DNA from: Fusarium oxysporum f. sp. lycopersici 4287
Lineage: Eukaryota > Ascomycota > Sordariomycetes > Hypocreales > Nectriaceae
Assembly (NCBI RefSeq): GCF_000149955.1
Contig: NC_030986.1
Coordinates: 5,823,910-5,887,909, forward strand
Direction: 5' to 3'
Length of the DNA stretch: 64,000 nucleotides
Shown in pieces: positions 43,325-53,648 of this stretch. A program made the position numbers and the translations under genes. How positions within the stretch are numbered: the stretch's first letter is position 1; each line of letters begins with the position of its first letter. A model generated the notes under the pieces. It saw nothing but the letters and a program-made list of their open reading frames with translations, did no database searches and had not been told where the DNA came from.

Positions 43325-43885
43325 NNNNNNNNNNNNNNNNNNNNNNNNNNNNNNNNNNNNNNNNNNNNNNNNNNNNNNNNNNNNNNNNNNNNNNNNNNNN
43401 NNNNNNNNNNNNNNNNNNNNNNNNNNNNNNNNNNNNNNNNNNNNNNNNNNNNNNNNNNNNNNNNNNNNNNNNNNNNNNNNNNNNNNNNNNNNNNNNNNNN
43501 NNNNNNNNNNNNNNNNNNNNNNNNNNNNNNNNNNNNNNNNNNNNNNNNNNNNNNNNNNNNNNNNNNNNNNNNNNNNNNNNNNNNNNNNNNNNNNNNNNNN
43601 NNNNNNNNNNNNNNNNNNNNNNNNNNNNNNNNNNNNNNNNNNNNNNNNNNNNNNNNNNNNNNNNNNNNNNNNNNNNNNNNNNNNNNNNNNNNNNNNNNNN
43701 NNNNNNNNNNNNNNNNNNNNNNNNNNNNNNNNNNNNNNNNNNNNNNNNNNNNNNNNNNNNNNNNNNNNNNNNNNNNNNNNNNNNNNNNNNNNNNNNNNNN
43801 NNNNNNNNNNNNNNNNNNNNNNNNNNNNNNNNNNNNNNNNNNNNNNNNNNNNNNNNNNNNNNNNNNNNNNNNNNNNNNNNNNNNN
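43325..43885. other. assembly gap (561 N)
   Basis: The run of N hides the 5' end of the minus-strand gene at 42878. A run of eight C at about 43926 lies just beyond it, which may explain difficult assembly. Confidence 1.
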
Positions 43886-44033
43886 TTAATTGGAAGGTGG
43901 GTTTCTTGTTAGCGTTCTCACCTGACCCCCCCCCGCGGTATATGCCTATTGTCATGGTGTGCTTCCTGTAGCTTCATCCCCCTCCCACGGGCGAGTATAT
44001 AGGTATGATTTTATTGCTGGCTTAGATTTAGGG

Positions 44034-47000
44034 CTATTTTCGCCCCCGCAAAGCCCTATGACCATTTGCAAGTGTTCTAGATGGCATTGTGGTATTTCGC
44101 CTCTTCACTGTGCTATCTGCACAATTTTGAGCATTTGCACTATCTATTAGTCCCTTGACGCCGGGGTTCATCCTCAATCCTTGTAAATCCAATTGAGACT
44201 GTCTTGTGTGTTGTTTCGCCGGACAAGGTGTTATTGGCGATGGTATGCCAGAATCATGCGAAGACGAGTCACCTACCGGGTCCGAGGAATTCTGAGGAAT
44301 GAAAGATGAAAGAGAGTCCATGGATGAATTGGAGCCAGATGAGACTGTTATACATGAGCTAGTGGTGGGTATTAGAGAATCTGGCGGGCTTTGCGGTGAA
44401 TGGCTCTGACTTTGTCCTTGCTTTCCTGGACTAAATCGAATTGCAGTATCACATGAAGAGGGAGTTTTCATGTGCGATCGCGAGCCTTGTGATGTTGCCT
44501 TTGAATCTGTCGCCCTTTCAACGTTGGTTGACTGACTGATCCCTCTAGTTTGCAGATTTAGCGGCCTCCTTGGTGTTTTCTCTGATGTCTGATGTTGACT
44601 AGCCTGGGCTCTTGCTTCTGTCAACTCCTTTGTCAGCCGATGAACCTCGGCTGTGAGACTAGTGATTTGTTTCTCAAGCACCTCTTGCTCGTCTTCTCCC
44701 ATCTTCAGCTGCTCAGAATAAGACTTTGCCTCTGCTTGAGATTTGGCTTCTTCATCCTGCAGCTTCTTTCGGGTCTCATGAAGTTTGTTTTGCAGTTCTT
44801 GTACAACTCTATCCTTATCAGCAATCTGAACATCTTTCGAAGCAGCCTTGTCTTTTTCCTTTTCTCTATCCTTCTCAACTTCATTCAACTTCTTCTGCAG
44901 TTGACATCCGCTTGATTGTACTTGTCCGAATTCCTTTTTCAGTGTAGTGACTTCACCCTCGAGTCTATTTATCTTGTTCTTCAGGCTTTCATTTTGTTCC
45001 TTCAGTTTCACTTCCTCTGCTTGCCTCTGGGAAATCTGGTCCTCAAGATCTCTCTTTTCCGCCAAAGCTTGTTTCGTCGTACCCAGCTCCTGCTCAAATT
45101 TTATCTTTTCACTAACCTCTATTTGACACTGTGACTGCGCGTTATTGAGCTGTTCCTCGAGTTCGGAAACCTTCTTGTTTGCATCTTCTAAATCCTTTGA
45201 GAACTTGGAGTCCTTATCTTCAATTTCCCTCCCATCTATCAAGCACCTTTCCTCAGCCTTTGCTAGTTTCTCCCTAAGTTCTTTGGTTTCGTTTGAGCTC
45301 TTTTTTAAATATCTCAAAACCTCATTTACAGCGGTGGAGATATCCAGGACATGTTCCATCCCGCTGTTTATGTCTTTAGGGCTCTTAATCTCATTTAAGA
45401 CGCTAGACAACTGAGCTTTTAATTTCTGTTCAATCTCAACATGATCCCTCTCTTTATCTTCAGCTTCCTTCTTGGCAGTCTTAACACTGTTTTGTAGTAT
45501 ATTGTTTTCCTTTACTAGCTCTTCTTGATCTGCAAGTAATTTCAGTCTCTCTTTATCGACGTTTATAAATTCAGTCTGGAGTTTGTTGAACCTTTTACTG
45601 TTTGCTTCTCCCGAATTTAGTAGCTCGGCCTCGAGTTGCTTCATCTTTCCTTCCAGTTCGGTGACCTGCTTAAGAAAATTGTTGATCTCCTTGTCTTTAT
45701 TACTCAATTGCTCTTGGTAACCCTTAATATTAACCTCGCTTTGTGAAGTCATCTTGTCGATCTCTTTCCTTTTCTCCCCAATTTCCTTTAGCACAGCACT
45801 ATGCTTCTCTTCTAAATCGCCAACTTGTTTGTGACAGACTTGACGTTGCTTCTCTGTCTCATTTAGCTTTCTCTGAAGAGCTTGGACCTCCTCGCCTTTC
45901 TTGTAAAGGTCTTCTGCCAGATCTTTCTCTTTCTGCTTTTTGTCCTCCATATTCTTCATTGTCAGTTTTCGCTCTTTATCTGCGTCATTGATCTCAGTCT
46001 GTTTCTCATGGAGCTGCCTCTCAAGTTCGCCAATCTTTTGTTCCTGGACTTTAAGCTTTGTATCGTATTCTATAATAATAAGATCGTTCTTATGGATTTT
46101 AGACTTCTGCTCTTCAGCTTCCTTCTGCAACTCTGTGTTCTTGCGTTGTAGAAAGTCTACCTGTTCCTTTAGAGTATCTGTCTTGGCTTGAATCCCAACT
46201 ACTTCAGCCTTTAGATTCTTATTAGTAGACATGAGAGCTTCCTTTTCCTCTTGTTTCTTTTTTTCAAGCACAGCAAGCTCTTGTTGTTGATCAAAAATCT
46301 TGGCTTCCTTTTCCCTTTCTAATCTCTTCATCCTATCTAGGTCTAATTTGGCCTTCTCTATACTTATATCTCTTTTTGCAATTGCTTCTTTGTAATCAAT
46401 CTCAGCCACTCTAAAGGCCTCTAATGATACCTTTGATATATTTATTTGTTGCTGTTGGCGATCCGCCTGATTACCCCATAATTCTCTCATATTCTTCAAT
46501 GTATTTTCCGTTTCGTGGAGGCTTTTTGCATTCCTTGATGCCTCTTCACTTGCTTCCTTGAACCTACCCCTCAATTGCTCTTCGTAAGACTCATTCTCTG
46601 CATCTAATTCCCGTTGTATTTGAAGTTTTGCTTGCTGGTCATCTAGAATACCCTTGATTGTAGCCTCCTTATCTTTAATCTCCTTCTGGAGGTCATCAAT
46701 CTTGGCTTTGAGATCAGAGAGCTCCTTTTTGGACTCGACTGTATAGGTTTGGTTCCAGCTATCTTGGTGCCCGCCTTCTCCTTTCTGGCCAGCTGCAGCA
46801 AATACGCTATGAGATATCTGCTGAACCCATTTCTCTTCCTCCTTAACAAGATCAATATGAGCCATAGTGAAGCCCTTATAAGCACGGAACTTTATATGAG
46901 ACCTGTCAGATCCAATGGTTTGATTAGAGATATCAACGGTCGTGCCGTTCGCTGGTGTTCCATTCTTTTTCATCGCGTTTTCAACTCCGCGAACAAGCAA

Positions 47001-47750
47001 AGGCCATTGCTCCCAGCCTAGCCCCTGATCATCTGTCTCAGAAGTTGGGTATACCATAGAAATTGTCTTGTCTCCTTTTTTAACTCCTCGCAGCAGCTCA
47101 TCACTAATTAAGCCCCCGAGGACATCTTTTGACAATGTTGGCAACGCCTCATACAGATCCTTAGCCTTCTCCACATCGTCAATTATTTCGGCCAAAAGAC
47201 TCAATGTATAAAGATGATACGTCTCCATTTTCTTTGCAGCTAGAGATTCTTTCATGCGTATTACCAGGTATTCGAGGTAAGGCTTCGATTGTAGAATCGC
47301 TCCTATATCAACGGAGTTCTCACTCCTTTTCCTTTTGCGAGACAAACGCTGTTCTTGGGTAACAATTGTCTCCCCCACTTTGTTGTCTTGGGTTATAGAG
47401 CCCACCTGTGATATGCTATTTTTACTACCTTCAGTACTTACATTAGTGACCTGATGGTCTGAATTGTTAGAATATGAGCCCAGTTCGTAGCCACCAACTA
47501 AGACCGGGCTTTCAGTCTCATGGATTTTATCATCTCTGTCTTGAGTCTTTTTTGTCCTCTTCTTTCTCGGAATCTCGGAATCGAGCTCAAATATTTTCGA
47601 GCCTCCTTGATCAGCTGCCTCATCCGTGGCGCCAGTGTTAGGAGTACCCGTCGCTTTGTTATCGCTGCATACTGCTGACCTCCTTGATCTTAATTCGTAC
47701 CGCCTTTGAGCCGTCAACTGTCCAACAGCCTTTTGTGACTTCTTCCCCAT
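44034..47750 (-). CDS. large coiled-coil protein, 1238 residues, unknown function
   Basis: This intronless gene starts at ATG 47750 (MGKKSQKAVGQL). The N-terminal ~150 residues are polar with basic clusters (KKRTKKTQDR, SRKRKRSE) that could be nuclear localisation signals. Residues ~150-340 form a globular part (YLEYLVIRMKESLAAKKMETYHLYTL). From ~340 to ~1060 the sequence is an almost unbroken heptad-repeat coiled coil rich in K, E, Q and L, like myosin-tail or SMC arms. The last ~180 residues are Ser/Thr/Pro-rich. No Walker A or hinge is seen, so it is not an SMC ATPase. It may be a scaffold or tether. Long single-exon coiled-coil genes like this are unusual among compact multi-exon fungal genes. 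Confidence 0.8.
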   Translation of the reverse strand: MGKKSQKAVGQLTAQRRYELRSRRSAVCSDNKATGTPNTGATDEAADQGGSKIFELDSEIPRKKRTKKTQDRDDKIHETESPVLVGGYELGSYSNNSDHQVTNVSTEGSKNSISQVGSITQDNKVGETIVTQEQRLSRKRKRSENSVDIGAILQSKPYLEYLVIRMKESLAAKKMETYHLYTLSLLAEIIDDVEKAKDLYEALPTLSKDVLGGLISDELLRGVKKGDKTISMVYPTSETDDQGLGWEQWPLLVRGVENAMKKNGTPANGTTVDISNQTIGSDRSHIKFRAYKGFTMAHIDLVKEEEKWVQQISHSVFAAAGQKGEGGHQDSWNQTYTVESKKELSDLKAKIDDLQKEIKDKEATIKGILDDQQAKLQIQRELDAENESYEEQLRGRFKEASEEASRNAKSLHETENTLKNMRELWGNQADRQQQQINISKVSLEAFRVAEIDYKEAIAKRDISIEKAKLDLDRMKRLEREKEAKIFDQQQELAVLEKKKQEEKEALMSTNKNLKAEVVGIQAKTDTLKEQVDFLQRKNTELQKEAEEQKSKIHKNDLIIIEYDTKLKVQEQKIGELERQLHEKQTEINDADKERKLTMKNMEDKKQKEKDLAEDLYKKGEEVQALQRKLNETEKQRQVCHKQVGDLEEKHSAVLKEIGEKRKEIDKMTSQSEVNIKGYQEQLSNKDKEINNFLKQVTELEGKMKQLEAELLNSGEANSKRFNKLQTEFINVDKERLKLLADQEELVKENNILQNSVKTAKKEAEDKERDHVEIEQKLKAQLSSVLNEIKSPKDINSGMEHVLDISTAVNEVLRYLKKSSNETKELREKLAKAEERCLIDGREIEDKDSKFSKDLEDANKKVSELEEQLNNAQSQCQIEVSEKIKFEQELGTTKQALAEKRDLEDQISQRQAEEVKLKEQNESLKNKINRLEGEVTTLKKEFGQVQSSGCQLQKKLNEVEKDREKEKDKAASKDVQIADKDRVVQELQNKLHETRKKLQDEEAKSQAEAKSYSEQLKMGEDEQEVLEKQITSLTAEVHRLTKELTEARAQASQHQTSEKTPRRPLNLQTRGISQSTNVERATDSKATSQGSRSHMKTPSSCDTAIRFSPGKQGQSQSHSPQSPPDSLIPTTSSCITVSSGSNSSMDSLSSFIPQNSSDPVGDSSSHDSGIPSPITPCPAKQHTRQSQLDLQGLRMNPGVKGLIDSANAQNCADSTVKRRNTTMPSRTLANGHRALRGRK

Positions 47751-48022
47751 CTCGATTACCAAGCCAGCGTTAGAGAGGACGAAGGAGACGGATCTGACTT
47801 AAATAGCCGCTGATACTCAACGATGGCTCCTATATTGGGAGCGAGACTTCTATGTCATTTTGAGATACTTCTTATATGCTAAATGTAGCTCTGAATCAAT
47901 GCATGATAAATTTATCTATATACACTCCAAGATTGAGTTAGCCTCTTGCAAATAATCCGTGAACCGTCTTGCAGTTTGTCATAACCTAACACTCCCAACA
48001 TGAAGTTTGGCATTTAAATTAA

Positions 48023-48775
48023 TTATGCCCGTGACTTCCTCTTCGCCTTACTTGATGATTTGCATGAGTAGGAAGCAGTCCCAGTATAACCTACACAACT
48101 TCCATGATGTAAAGCCTGACAGTTCTCACAAAAGATAAGCAATACCGGTAGACTCTTTTGGCGACGAGTATTTGGTCGCTTCGGGTCAACCTGATCGCTG
48201 CCACAAACACATCTAATTCTTGCCGTCACATTGGTACCTCTCCTTGACTCTTCGGCGACAGCGATGGCAACAAGACGTTCCAGGGTCATAACATCAGACT
48301 GAATTTTCTGCATCCCAAGAGGAAGATGTGATGTAAGTTGGTCCGCCAAGCCTTGAAACTGATTCACAACCTCGTCTAACCGGGGGTGGCCGCATTCCCG
48401 AGGTGATGTATTGTTCTTACTGTTGTCGGTGATGCTGGAAATAGTCTTGATCATGTCGCTCATCTGCTGAATTTCCAACGATAATCGGTCAATACAACTG
48501 CCTCCGTAATCCATTCTCGACGTCAATTGAGTTGTTCTCTCCTTTACCGAGGACAGCTCTTGTAGAATTTGCTGGGGGACCTCTCCGTTGATCGTTTTGA
48601 CGCCTCCCAAAATTTGAGCCAACATGTCCTTCATTAAAAACTGTCGATTTTGACCGTACCAGAGATTCATTGTATTGTAGTAAAGCTGCATCATTCTCTC
48701 GTCAGAAGGTTGAAGTTGTATTGGATGCATTTGCTTTGGTAACTGCTGGTAGGCAGCATAAGTGGTCTGGTCCAT
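48023..48775 (-). CDS. hypothetical protein with incomplete PHD-like zinc finger
   Basis: This single-exon gene encodes 250 residues. The N-terminal 180 residues are helical and Gln/Met-rich (QILQELSSVKERTTQLTSRMD). The C-terminus has CVCG, then after about 20 residues CENCQALHHGSCVGY and a final YSCKSS. The spacing CxC, CxxC, x4-H-xx-C, then C matches a PHD finger with seven ligands; the eighth Cys is absent before the basic end KAKRKSRA. It could be a chromatin-associated protein. The gene lies about 270 bp upstream of, and in line with, the coiled-coil gene. Confidence 0.65.
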   Translation of the reverse strand: MDQTTYAAYQQLPKQMHPIQLQPSDERMMQLYYNTMNLWYGQNRQFLMKDMLAQILGGVKTINGEVPQQILQELSSVKERTTQLTSRMDYGGSCIDRLSLEIQQMSDMIKTISSITDNSKNNTSPRECGHPRLDEVVNQFQGLADQLTSHLPLGMQKIQSDVMTLERLVAIAVAEESRRGTNVTARIRCVCGSDQVDPKRPNTRRQKSLPVLLIFCENCQALHHGSCVGYTGTASYSCKSSSKAKRKSRA

Positions 48776-49325
48776 ACTGCACTAAAAATCGATTGGCACA
48801 AGCAAAATGGCACAAGGTAGAAGCAAATGCTGAAGCGTTGGAAAATCGAATTTATTATGGCGGTTACCCTACCTAGCTCTACGGATGGTGAGGCATAACA
48901 TATTTATTCATCAGCGCAATTAACAACGTTCATTTTAATCTTGTCGAATTCAAATAATTGAATAAAAAACAGAAGCAGTAAGACGACTAACACGCGCTCT
49001 GTATCACTTGACACCGAAAATCATCTCCTAGAATGCCAGTATGTGGGTTATCATTACTACGTTGTTATTAGTTATTAGTTATGTCTCCACTTATTACAAC
49101 TTATTACAGATAGCATTGCTATCTCTGAAAGGTTAAGCCTTGCTTAGGGCCAATCGGTAACATGAGCTTACCATTCTTGGATTAGGCTTTGATTATGTGA
49201 CATTGATTCCCCGCGTTTGTAATGTTGTAAGCCAGGTGGTGATACGTATGTAATGTCGAACCCCAGCTCTTTCTCCATATCGATGCCAGTACCCTGTTGG
49301 TTCTAAAGTTGGACCAACAAAGGTA
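48776..49325. other. AT-rich intergenic region, 550 bp
   Basis: The region includes short direct repeats of TTATTAG (about 49060-49085) and nearby TTATTACA copies. No gene was recognised. It contains the promoter of the PHD-like gene. Confidence 0.45.
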
Positions 49326-49916
49326 TCACTGCATCTCAAAAGTACCAGAAGCAAAGCTTTTTTGGTCCGAGTTCCGAAATATCTCGGTCGTCCTCATGTG
49401 ACTCTTTTGGCCCCCAGTACTCGGCATCATCTCCGCCGATGGGTACCTCCTCCTCGCCCATGTCATCAAACTCCGAAGCAGAGCACTGATCATCATCGGC
49501 CCTGGACGAACGGGAGCGGCGGACCACCGGAATCCAACCCCCTCTAACATGTATAGCCCCAGCTCGTATGGCAGGGGTAGGCGACCCAGAGGTGAGGATC
49601 GGCAACACCGCCAGAGCGCCGAGAATGATGGATGGATTGAGTATACGTCGAAGGATGCGCTCCGCCAGCCATTGCCCACTTGTACTGTGGTTACATCTGG
49701 TTGGCTCTGGTAATTCCGGTACATGTTAGCCCAAACAATCTGGTCCTGTAGCTCTTGGTTCAACAAGTTAACAATGCATTGGCGTGGCTGGATGGTGGCG
49801 CATGCGCCCAATAACTGAACGGAGCTTTGTAATCGCAGCCGCTCGTACGAAGTTGCGAGCTGTAAGAGCTGACTAATTACTTCAATCAATTCCTGTAATT
49901 TCTTATCTTCTTCCAT
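49326..49916 (-). CDS. hypothetical protein, about 196 residues
   Basis: The likely start is MEEDKKLQELIEVISQLLQLA at 49916, an amphipathic N-terminal helix. The frame continues to 49326. In the second half another frame (about 49600 to 49336) gives an acidic sequence, SEFDDMGEEEVPIGGDDAEYWG, that looks more protein-like, so an intron with a non-obvious donor may switch frames near 49650-49700. The function is unknown, and the 3' half of the model is uncertain. Confidence 0.4.
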   Translation of the reverse strand: MEEDKKLQELIEVISQLLQLATSYERLRLQSSVQLLGACATIQPRQCIVNLLNQELQDQIVWANMYRNYQSQPDVTTVQVGNGWRSASFDVYSIHPSFSALWRCCRSSPLGRLPLPYELGLYMLEGVGFRWSAAPVRPGPMMISALLRSLMTWARRRYPSAEMMPSTGGQKSHMRTTEIFRNSDQKSFASGTFEMQ

Positions 49917-50141
49917 AATTAAACACTCGGGGGATCTTTCTGTTCTGAATAAATTGTCTGTTGCGCGACTTTTTATGATCACAGCGTATAAGCAGTGGCC
50001 AAAATATAAATTACACTGGCAGCAGCGTTATACGTGAAGCATTGCTTTCCCTAAAAATGGATACAACAACAATAACATTCACTAATAACCAATAACCTGT
50101 TCTGTTTCAGTGGTGATAAGATAAAGCTAGCCAATTAATCA

Positions 50142-50972
50142 TCACAGCCAAGACGTCCATGCCAATGCCAATTCCGACACTTTCTCGCTATCATAATACA
50201 GGGTAGGTAGGTTTATCTCCTTATCACACCCCTGCAGCCGATAAAGACAAGTCAATATTGTGACTGGCTGTGACTCATAATTCCCCACTAGAATTTGCAG
50301 CTGAGTCAGGATACGACTAAAGCCGCCGCTAAACCCGGGAGGAACTTGGTGCACATCGTGTTTGACCAGATGATCGGTGCTGTTCATACTATCGTACATG
50401 GCCATTAAGTCCAAGTAATTTATGTCTTCCATACACCCGATGCTAGTATGGGCCTCGGCAAGTATGGTAACCCACGCGAAGCTTGCACGCGATCGAAGAT
50501 GCATTAAGTCCAGTCTGAGGATAAAGACAGAGTCGAAGTTGTGTGCCGTCATAATGCTTAGTACTTTGCTCCAGTAAAAAAATGTGAGGCTATTGTCTAT
50601 GTCTCTTTCAAGATGGGGGATTACACGAGTGTCTGGTATTTCTTGAACCCTACATCCCGCCTGTATAGCAAGAAAACGGTTGATAGTCAGTGTCATGTCG
50701 GATACGAGGGACTGGGCGCGAGCAGCTGAAGTTTGAGCCAACCACTGATGGCGAGGCCTTGGGCGACGTGTTGATTTGCCTCGTTGGTGAGGGACCGGTG
50801 GAAGAGGCTTTTCCCTGGGCGTATCTGGGGTCGAAAGAGGCTCACTTCTGGGTATCATGGGGCGGTTCCCGCCATTTGGACGAATAAAGGACGGGGGTGG
50901 AAATGTTGGTTCGATGCCAACCTGACGCCCCACGCTTGACTGTGAGTCATTGGTGTACAGCTTGCGCAGCAT
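50142..50972 (-). CDS. hypothetical protein, 276 residues
   Basis: This single-exon gene starts MLRKLYTNDSQSSVGRQ. A Pro- and Arg-rich N-terminal part (SEPLSTPDTPREKPLPPVPHQ) is followed by a helical region (SLVSDMTLTINRFLAIQAG, SFAWVTILAEAHTSIGC). No membrane segment or known domain was identified. It belongs to the run of co-oriented unrecognised genes between 44 and 51 kb. Confidence 0.5.
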   Translation of the reverse strand: MLRKLYTNDSQSSVGRQVGIEPTFPPPSFIRPNGGNRPMIPRSEPLSTPDTPREKPLPPVPHQRGKSTRRPRPRHQWLAQTSAARAQSLVSDMTLTINRFLAIQAGCRVQEIPDTRVIPHLERDIDNSLTFFYWSKVLSIMTAHNFDSVFILRLDLMHLRSRASFAWVTILAEAHTSIGCMEDINYLDLMAMYDSMNSTDHLVKHDVHQVPPGFSGGFSRILTQLQILVGNYESQPVTILTCLYRLQGCDKEINLPTLYYDSEKVSELALAWTSWL

Positions 50973-51601
50973 GAATATAGAGATAGAGAACGGTTTTGTA
51001 GTTAGAGAGATATACTTATGAAACCGAGAGACGCGGAGTTCAACAGTGATAGTGGTGTTATTAGTATTGCAAGGTCATTTATAGCAACCTTAATATAATA
51101 AGAAGATATAGTAAAGAAATGTCACCGGTGAATTTAAACTTCAAAGAGGTAATGGTTACGGATGGGGAACCACAAAACTGCCTATATGACATGTAGTAAA
51201 TATAGATAACTAAAGGCTTTGGATCCCGGGGCTGCCGCAATTATTAGGTAAGTATTCCGGTATTTTTTATATGACTAAATGCCATAATATTATACATTAT
51301 TATAGTGACATACTGCCTGGCTGGAATCACATAGTGAAGTTAGGGAACATTGCAAGCATGTGTAATGATCTAGGTTCGGCACTGTCAGATTCACTGTTTA
51401 TGGACGGGTTCTACATCTAACTGAAGGCATATCTGCCAATAACTGGGGCGTCAAGTAAAGTATGTTAAGAAAAACAGATGTGAGGGTATGGACTTAATGG
51501 CTAAGTCATTTGAGGATCTAATAATCACTTCACCCTATGTCCCTATAACACCGCCGGATCGAAAACGATACTAAGGAGCTATCAATGTAACCCCGTCAGA
51601 T
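50973..51601. other. AT-rich intergenic region, 629 bp
   Basis: The region is rich in A and T with TATA-like runs (about 51085-51120 and 51270-51305). No gene was recognised; it is the upstream region of the gene at 50142. Confidence 0.4.
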
Positions 51602-51829
51602 CTAAGGTGTCTCTACCAATAGAAGAGTGTCATCATCATTGTCGGAAGGCTCATCATAATTATCAGACAACTTATCATCCTTCGTAGAAGAGACGCTCCC
51701 CCCACGAGATCTGCGATCATCTGCAAGTCCTTGTCGGCAGCGTTTCAACCACCTGAGTGGATTCTTGGAGAAAAGGGGTATAATTTCAGGCCTCAGCTCT
51801 AAAGTAGTAGCGCTAGTTTTGTTGTACAT
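51602..51829 (-). CDS. small hypothetical ORF, 75 residues
   Basis: The ATG at 51829 opens a frame with a basic middle (WLKRCRQGLADDRRSRGG) and an acidic end (DNYDEPSDNDDDT). It may be a terminal exon or a small protein. Only its length and composition support it. Confidence 0.25.
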   Translation of the reverse strand: MYNKTSATTLELRPEIIPLFSKNPLRWLKRCRQGLADDRRSRGGSVSSTKDDKLSDNYDEPSDNDDDTLLLVETP

Positions 51830-52445
51830 TCTCGTCCTCGTTATTGTAACTGAATGTGTAGTGGGCGCCTTGGTGGCTTAATACCTGTTAGCAAGGAAGC
51901 TTGAAATTGAGTTTGGGGAACTGGGACAGGTTACAATAATATCTTGTTATCAACGAAAGGGTTTCCCTGAGTAGGGCGTCGTCGTTTATTAGTGCTTCTT
52001 GAGACTAGGTTACTTGTGTGCTTTATTTCGATCAGTTGTAGTTTGAGGGGGGGGATATTATATACCGCACCGATTTCAGAAGCACTAAATCACACTGGGA
52101 GTCGCAACCACGTGAATCATGTATTTAAAATTAGAAGCAAAGGACATGGCGCAGCAACCGAAAGTCTGTGCTTATTACATTTATAGGTCAAGGCAACTGC
52201 GCCGAGGCGCTGAAACTAGAGGCCTTACTAGACGAAAGACGATCTCTATTTGGCCAGGAAGTCCAATCTGAGAACCGACTGAAAGGCCACAAAGTAACAG
52301 AAGGAACGCGTATTCATATTAATGCCCTGAATGGGCCTCACATGGTGAGTGGCAAGTAAGACTAAAGACAGGCTCGATCCATCTAGGTGACAAAGAAGGG
52401 AAAGCCATACATAAGAATCTCTTCCCTGGTCGGGAGTGGTTCTTC
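51830..52445. other. intergenic region, 616 bp
   Basis: The region includes an eight-G run at about 52047. Short open frames at 51992-52359 are not convincing. Nothing else was recognised. Confidence 0.4.
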
Positions 52446-53648
52446 CTATGAATACTTGGTAGCACGTCGCGAAACACTATAAGACTTTGAGGGGCGTGGC
52501 CTAAGACCAACTCTCCGCTCTGAGGTAAGTGACTGTCCATACCGTTCAGATGGCTTCGATATGCGAGAACTCTTTCGCCGTGGCTTCGGGGGGATGGGAG
52601 AGAGCGACCGTTCTGGGGCCTCTGAAGTGGCTATTGACGAGTCGGTGACGTGACTCGGTTCCAAACTATTGCTGGCTTGTCGGGCGATCTCGACTGCGCG
52701 GTTTGTTTTCTCGTTTTCATGGTTGACTCTAGGATCTGACGTTGGAGGTAAGACGGCATTGTCCGGTGGCAGAGCGACAGACAGATGACTGTGCTGCTCC
52801 TGCTGCGTCGAAGCGGGAACACCCATGTTGGCGTAGGGTGCATGGATTTCCGTCGTAGTTTTAGGAGCCGGACCGTGAATGCAACTGTCCAGTGAAAAAC
52901 CTTCCCTTTGGCGTTCATGCTTCCATGCATATCCAGGCAAGTCTCCCCAGCTATCATCCCAGATGCCTCTTTGCTGCCACGTATGCTTGACTATTTCGAA
53001 AGCCGTGGTACCAATGCGGTCAATGGGTTGAATGGACTCCTCCTTGCTACTACAGTTAATCGAGGGGATTAGATTAAAGCCCGTCTTAGCGCACGCCTGG
53101 CGCCAATGAACCTTCTGAGCATTTTCCTCCAAAGCCTTGGAAACCAGCTTACCCATCTGATGCAGGAATCGGGATATAGGTCGCGTTGGCTGTTCCAGGC
53201 GACCGGATGGGAGATCTAACATATCTCCTGACCACCCTTCCATGTCATCTCTTTCATGACTCCATCTCCAAGTCGACCCGTCACTCTCTTTCCATGTATC
53301 ATCCCAAATACCCTCCTCTTTCCATCGGGCTAAGATGATCTTCCTCGCCTCTTCATCTATGGATGCGGGATCCAATTGTGGACGATTAACCGGGTGGTCG
53401 TTCATGAGATTCTCAAGTCGCCCCCTCTCTTCCTCTTGCTCGCTTTTGAACTGCGAGAACGGAAGAGATGGTATGTACTCATATTGGTCTTCCCACCGTA
53501 CTAGCTTATGCTTCCCGTTCCCTCTATTGCTCTGAGGCGGAAACAATGTTTCTGCGAGAGAACTGAAGGCCGGAAGGGAGCGTCGTGATGTAGGTCGATT
53601 GTATCCAATACTTGTGCCAATTGGTTGATTGCTGTGCTTGATAGACAT
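52446..53648 (-). CDS. hypothetical protein with duplicated GIWDD motif, 400 residues
   Basis: The ATG at 53648 (MSIKHSNQPIG) opens 400 residues without an intron. Two related segments stand out: RWKEEGIWDDTWKESDGSTW with RWSHERDD near residues 105-135, and TWQQRGIWDDSWGDLPGYAW with KHERQREG near residues 210-240. The shared pattern W-x-x-x-G-I-W-D-D-(T/S)-W ... W-(x)-HER indicates an internal duplication. The C-terminal 120 residues are Ser/Pro-rich and end in a basic region (KPRRKSSRISKPSERYG). No known domain was recognised. Repeated short Trp-rich modules suggest a binding function, but that is speculative. Confidence 0.65.
   Translation of the reverse strand: MSIKHSNQPIGTSIGYNRPTSRRSLPAFSSLAETLFPPQSNRGNGKHKLVRWEDQYEYIPSLPFSQFKSEQEEERGRLENLMNDHPVNRPQLDPASIDEEARKIILARWKEEGIWDDTWKESDGSTWRWSHERDDMEGWSGDMLDLPSGRLEQPTRPISRFLHQMGKLVSKALEENAQKVHWRQACAKTGFNLIPSINCSSKEESIQPIDRIGTTAFEIVKHTWQQRGIWDDSWGDLPGYAWKHERQREGFSLDSCIHGPAPKTTTEIHAPYANMGVPASTQQEQHSHLSVALPPDNAVLPPTSDPRVNHENEKTNRAVEIARQASNSLEPSHVTDSSIATSEAPERSLSPIPPKPRRKSSRISKPSERYGQSLTSERRVGLRPRPSKSYSVSRRATKYS

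Noticed and set aside
43087..43971. Long open frames across the N runs (also at 35609-36517 and 39650-40050)
   Set aside because: Most of their length is unknown sequence translated as X, so they are artefacts of the gaps.
44592..47021. Plus-strand open frames opposite the coiled-coil gene
   Set aside because: They are rich in Leu, Phe and Ser because they are the reverse complement of Lys/Glu-rich codons.
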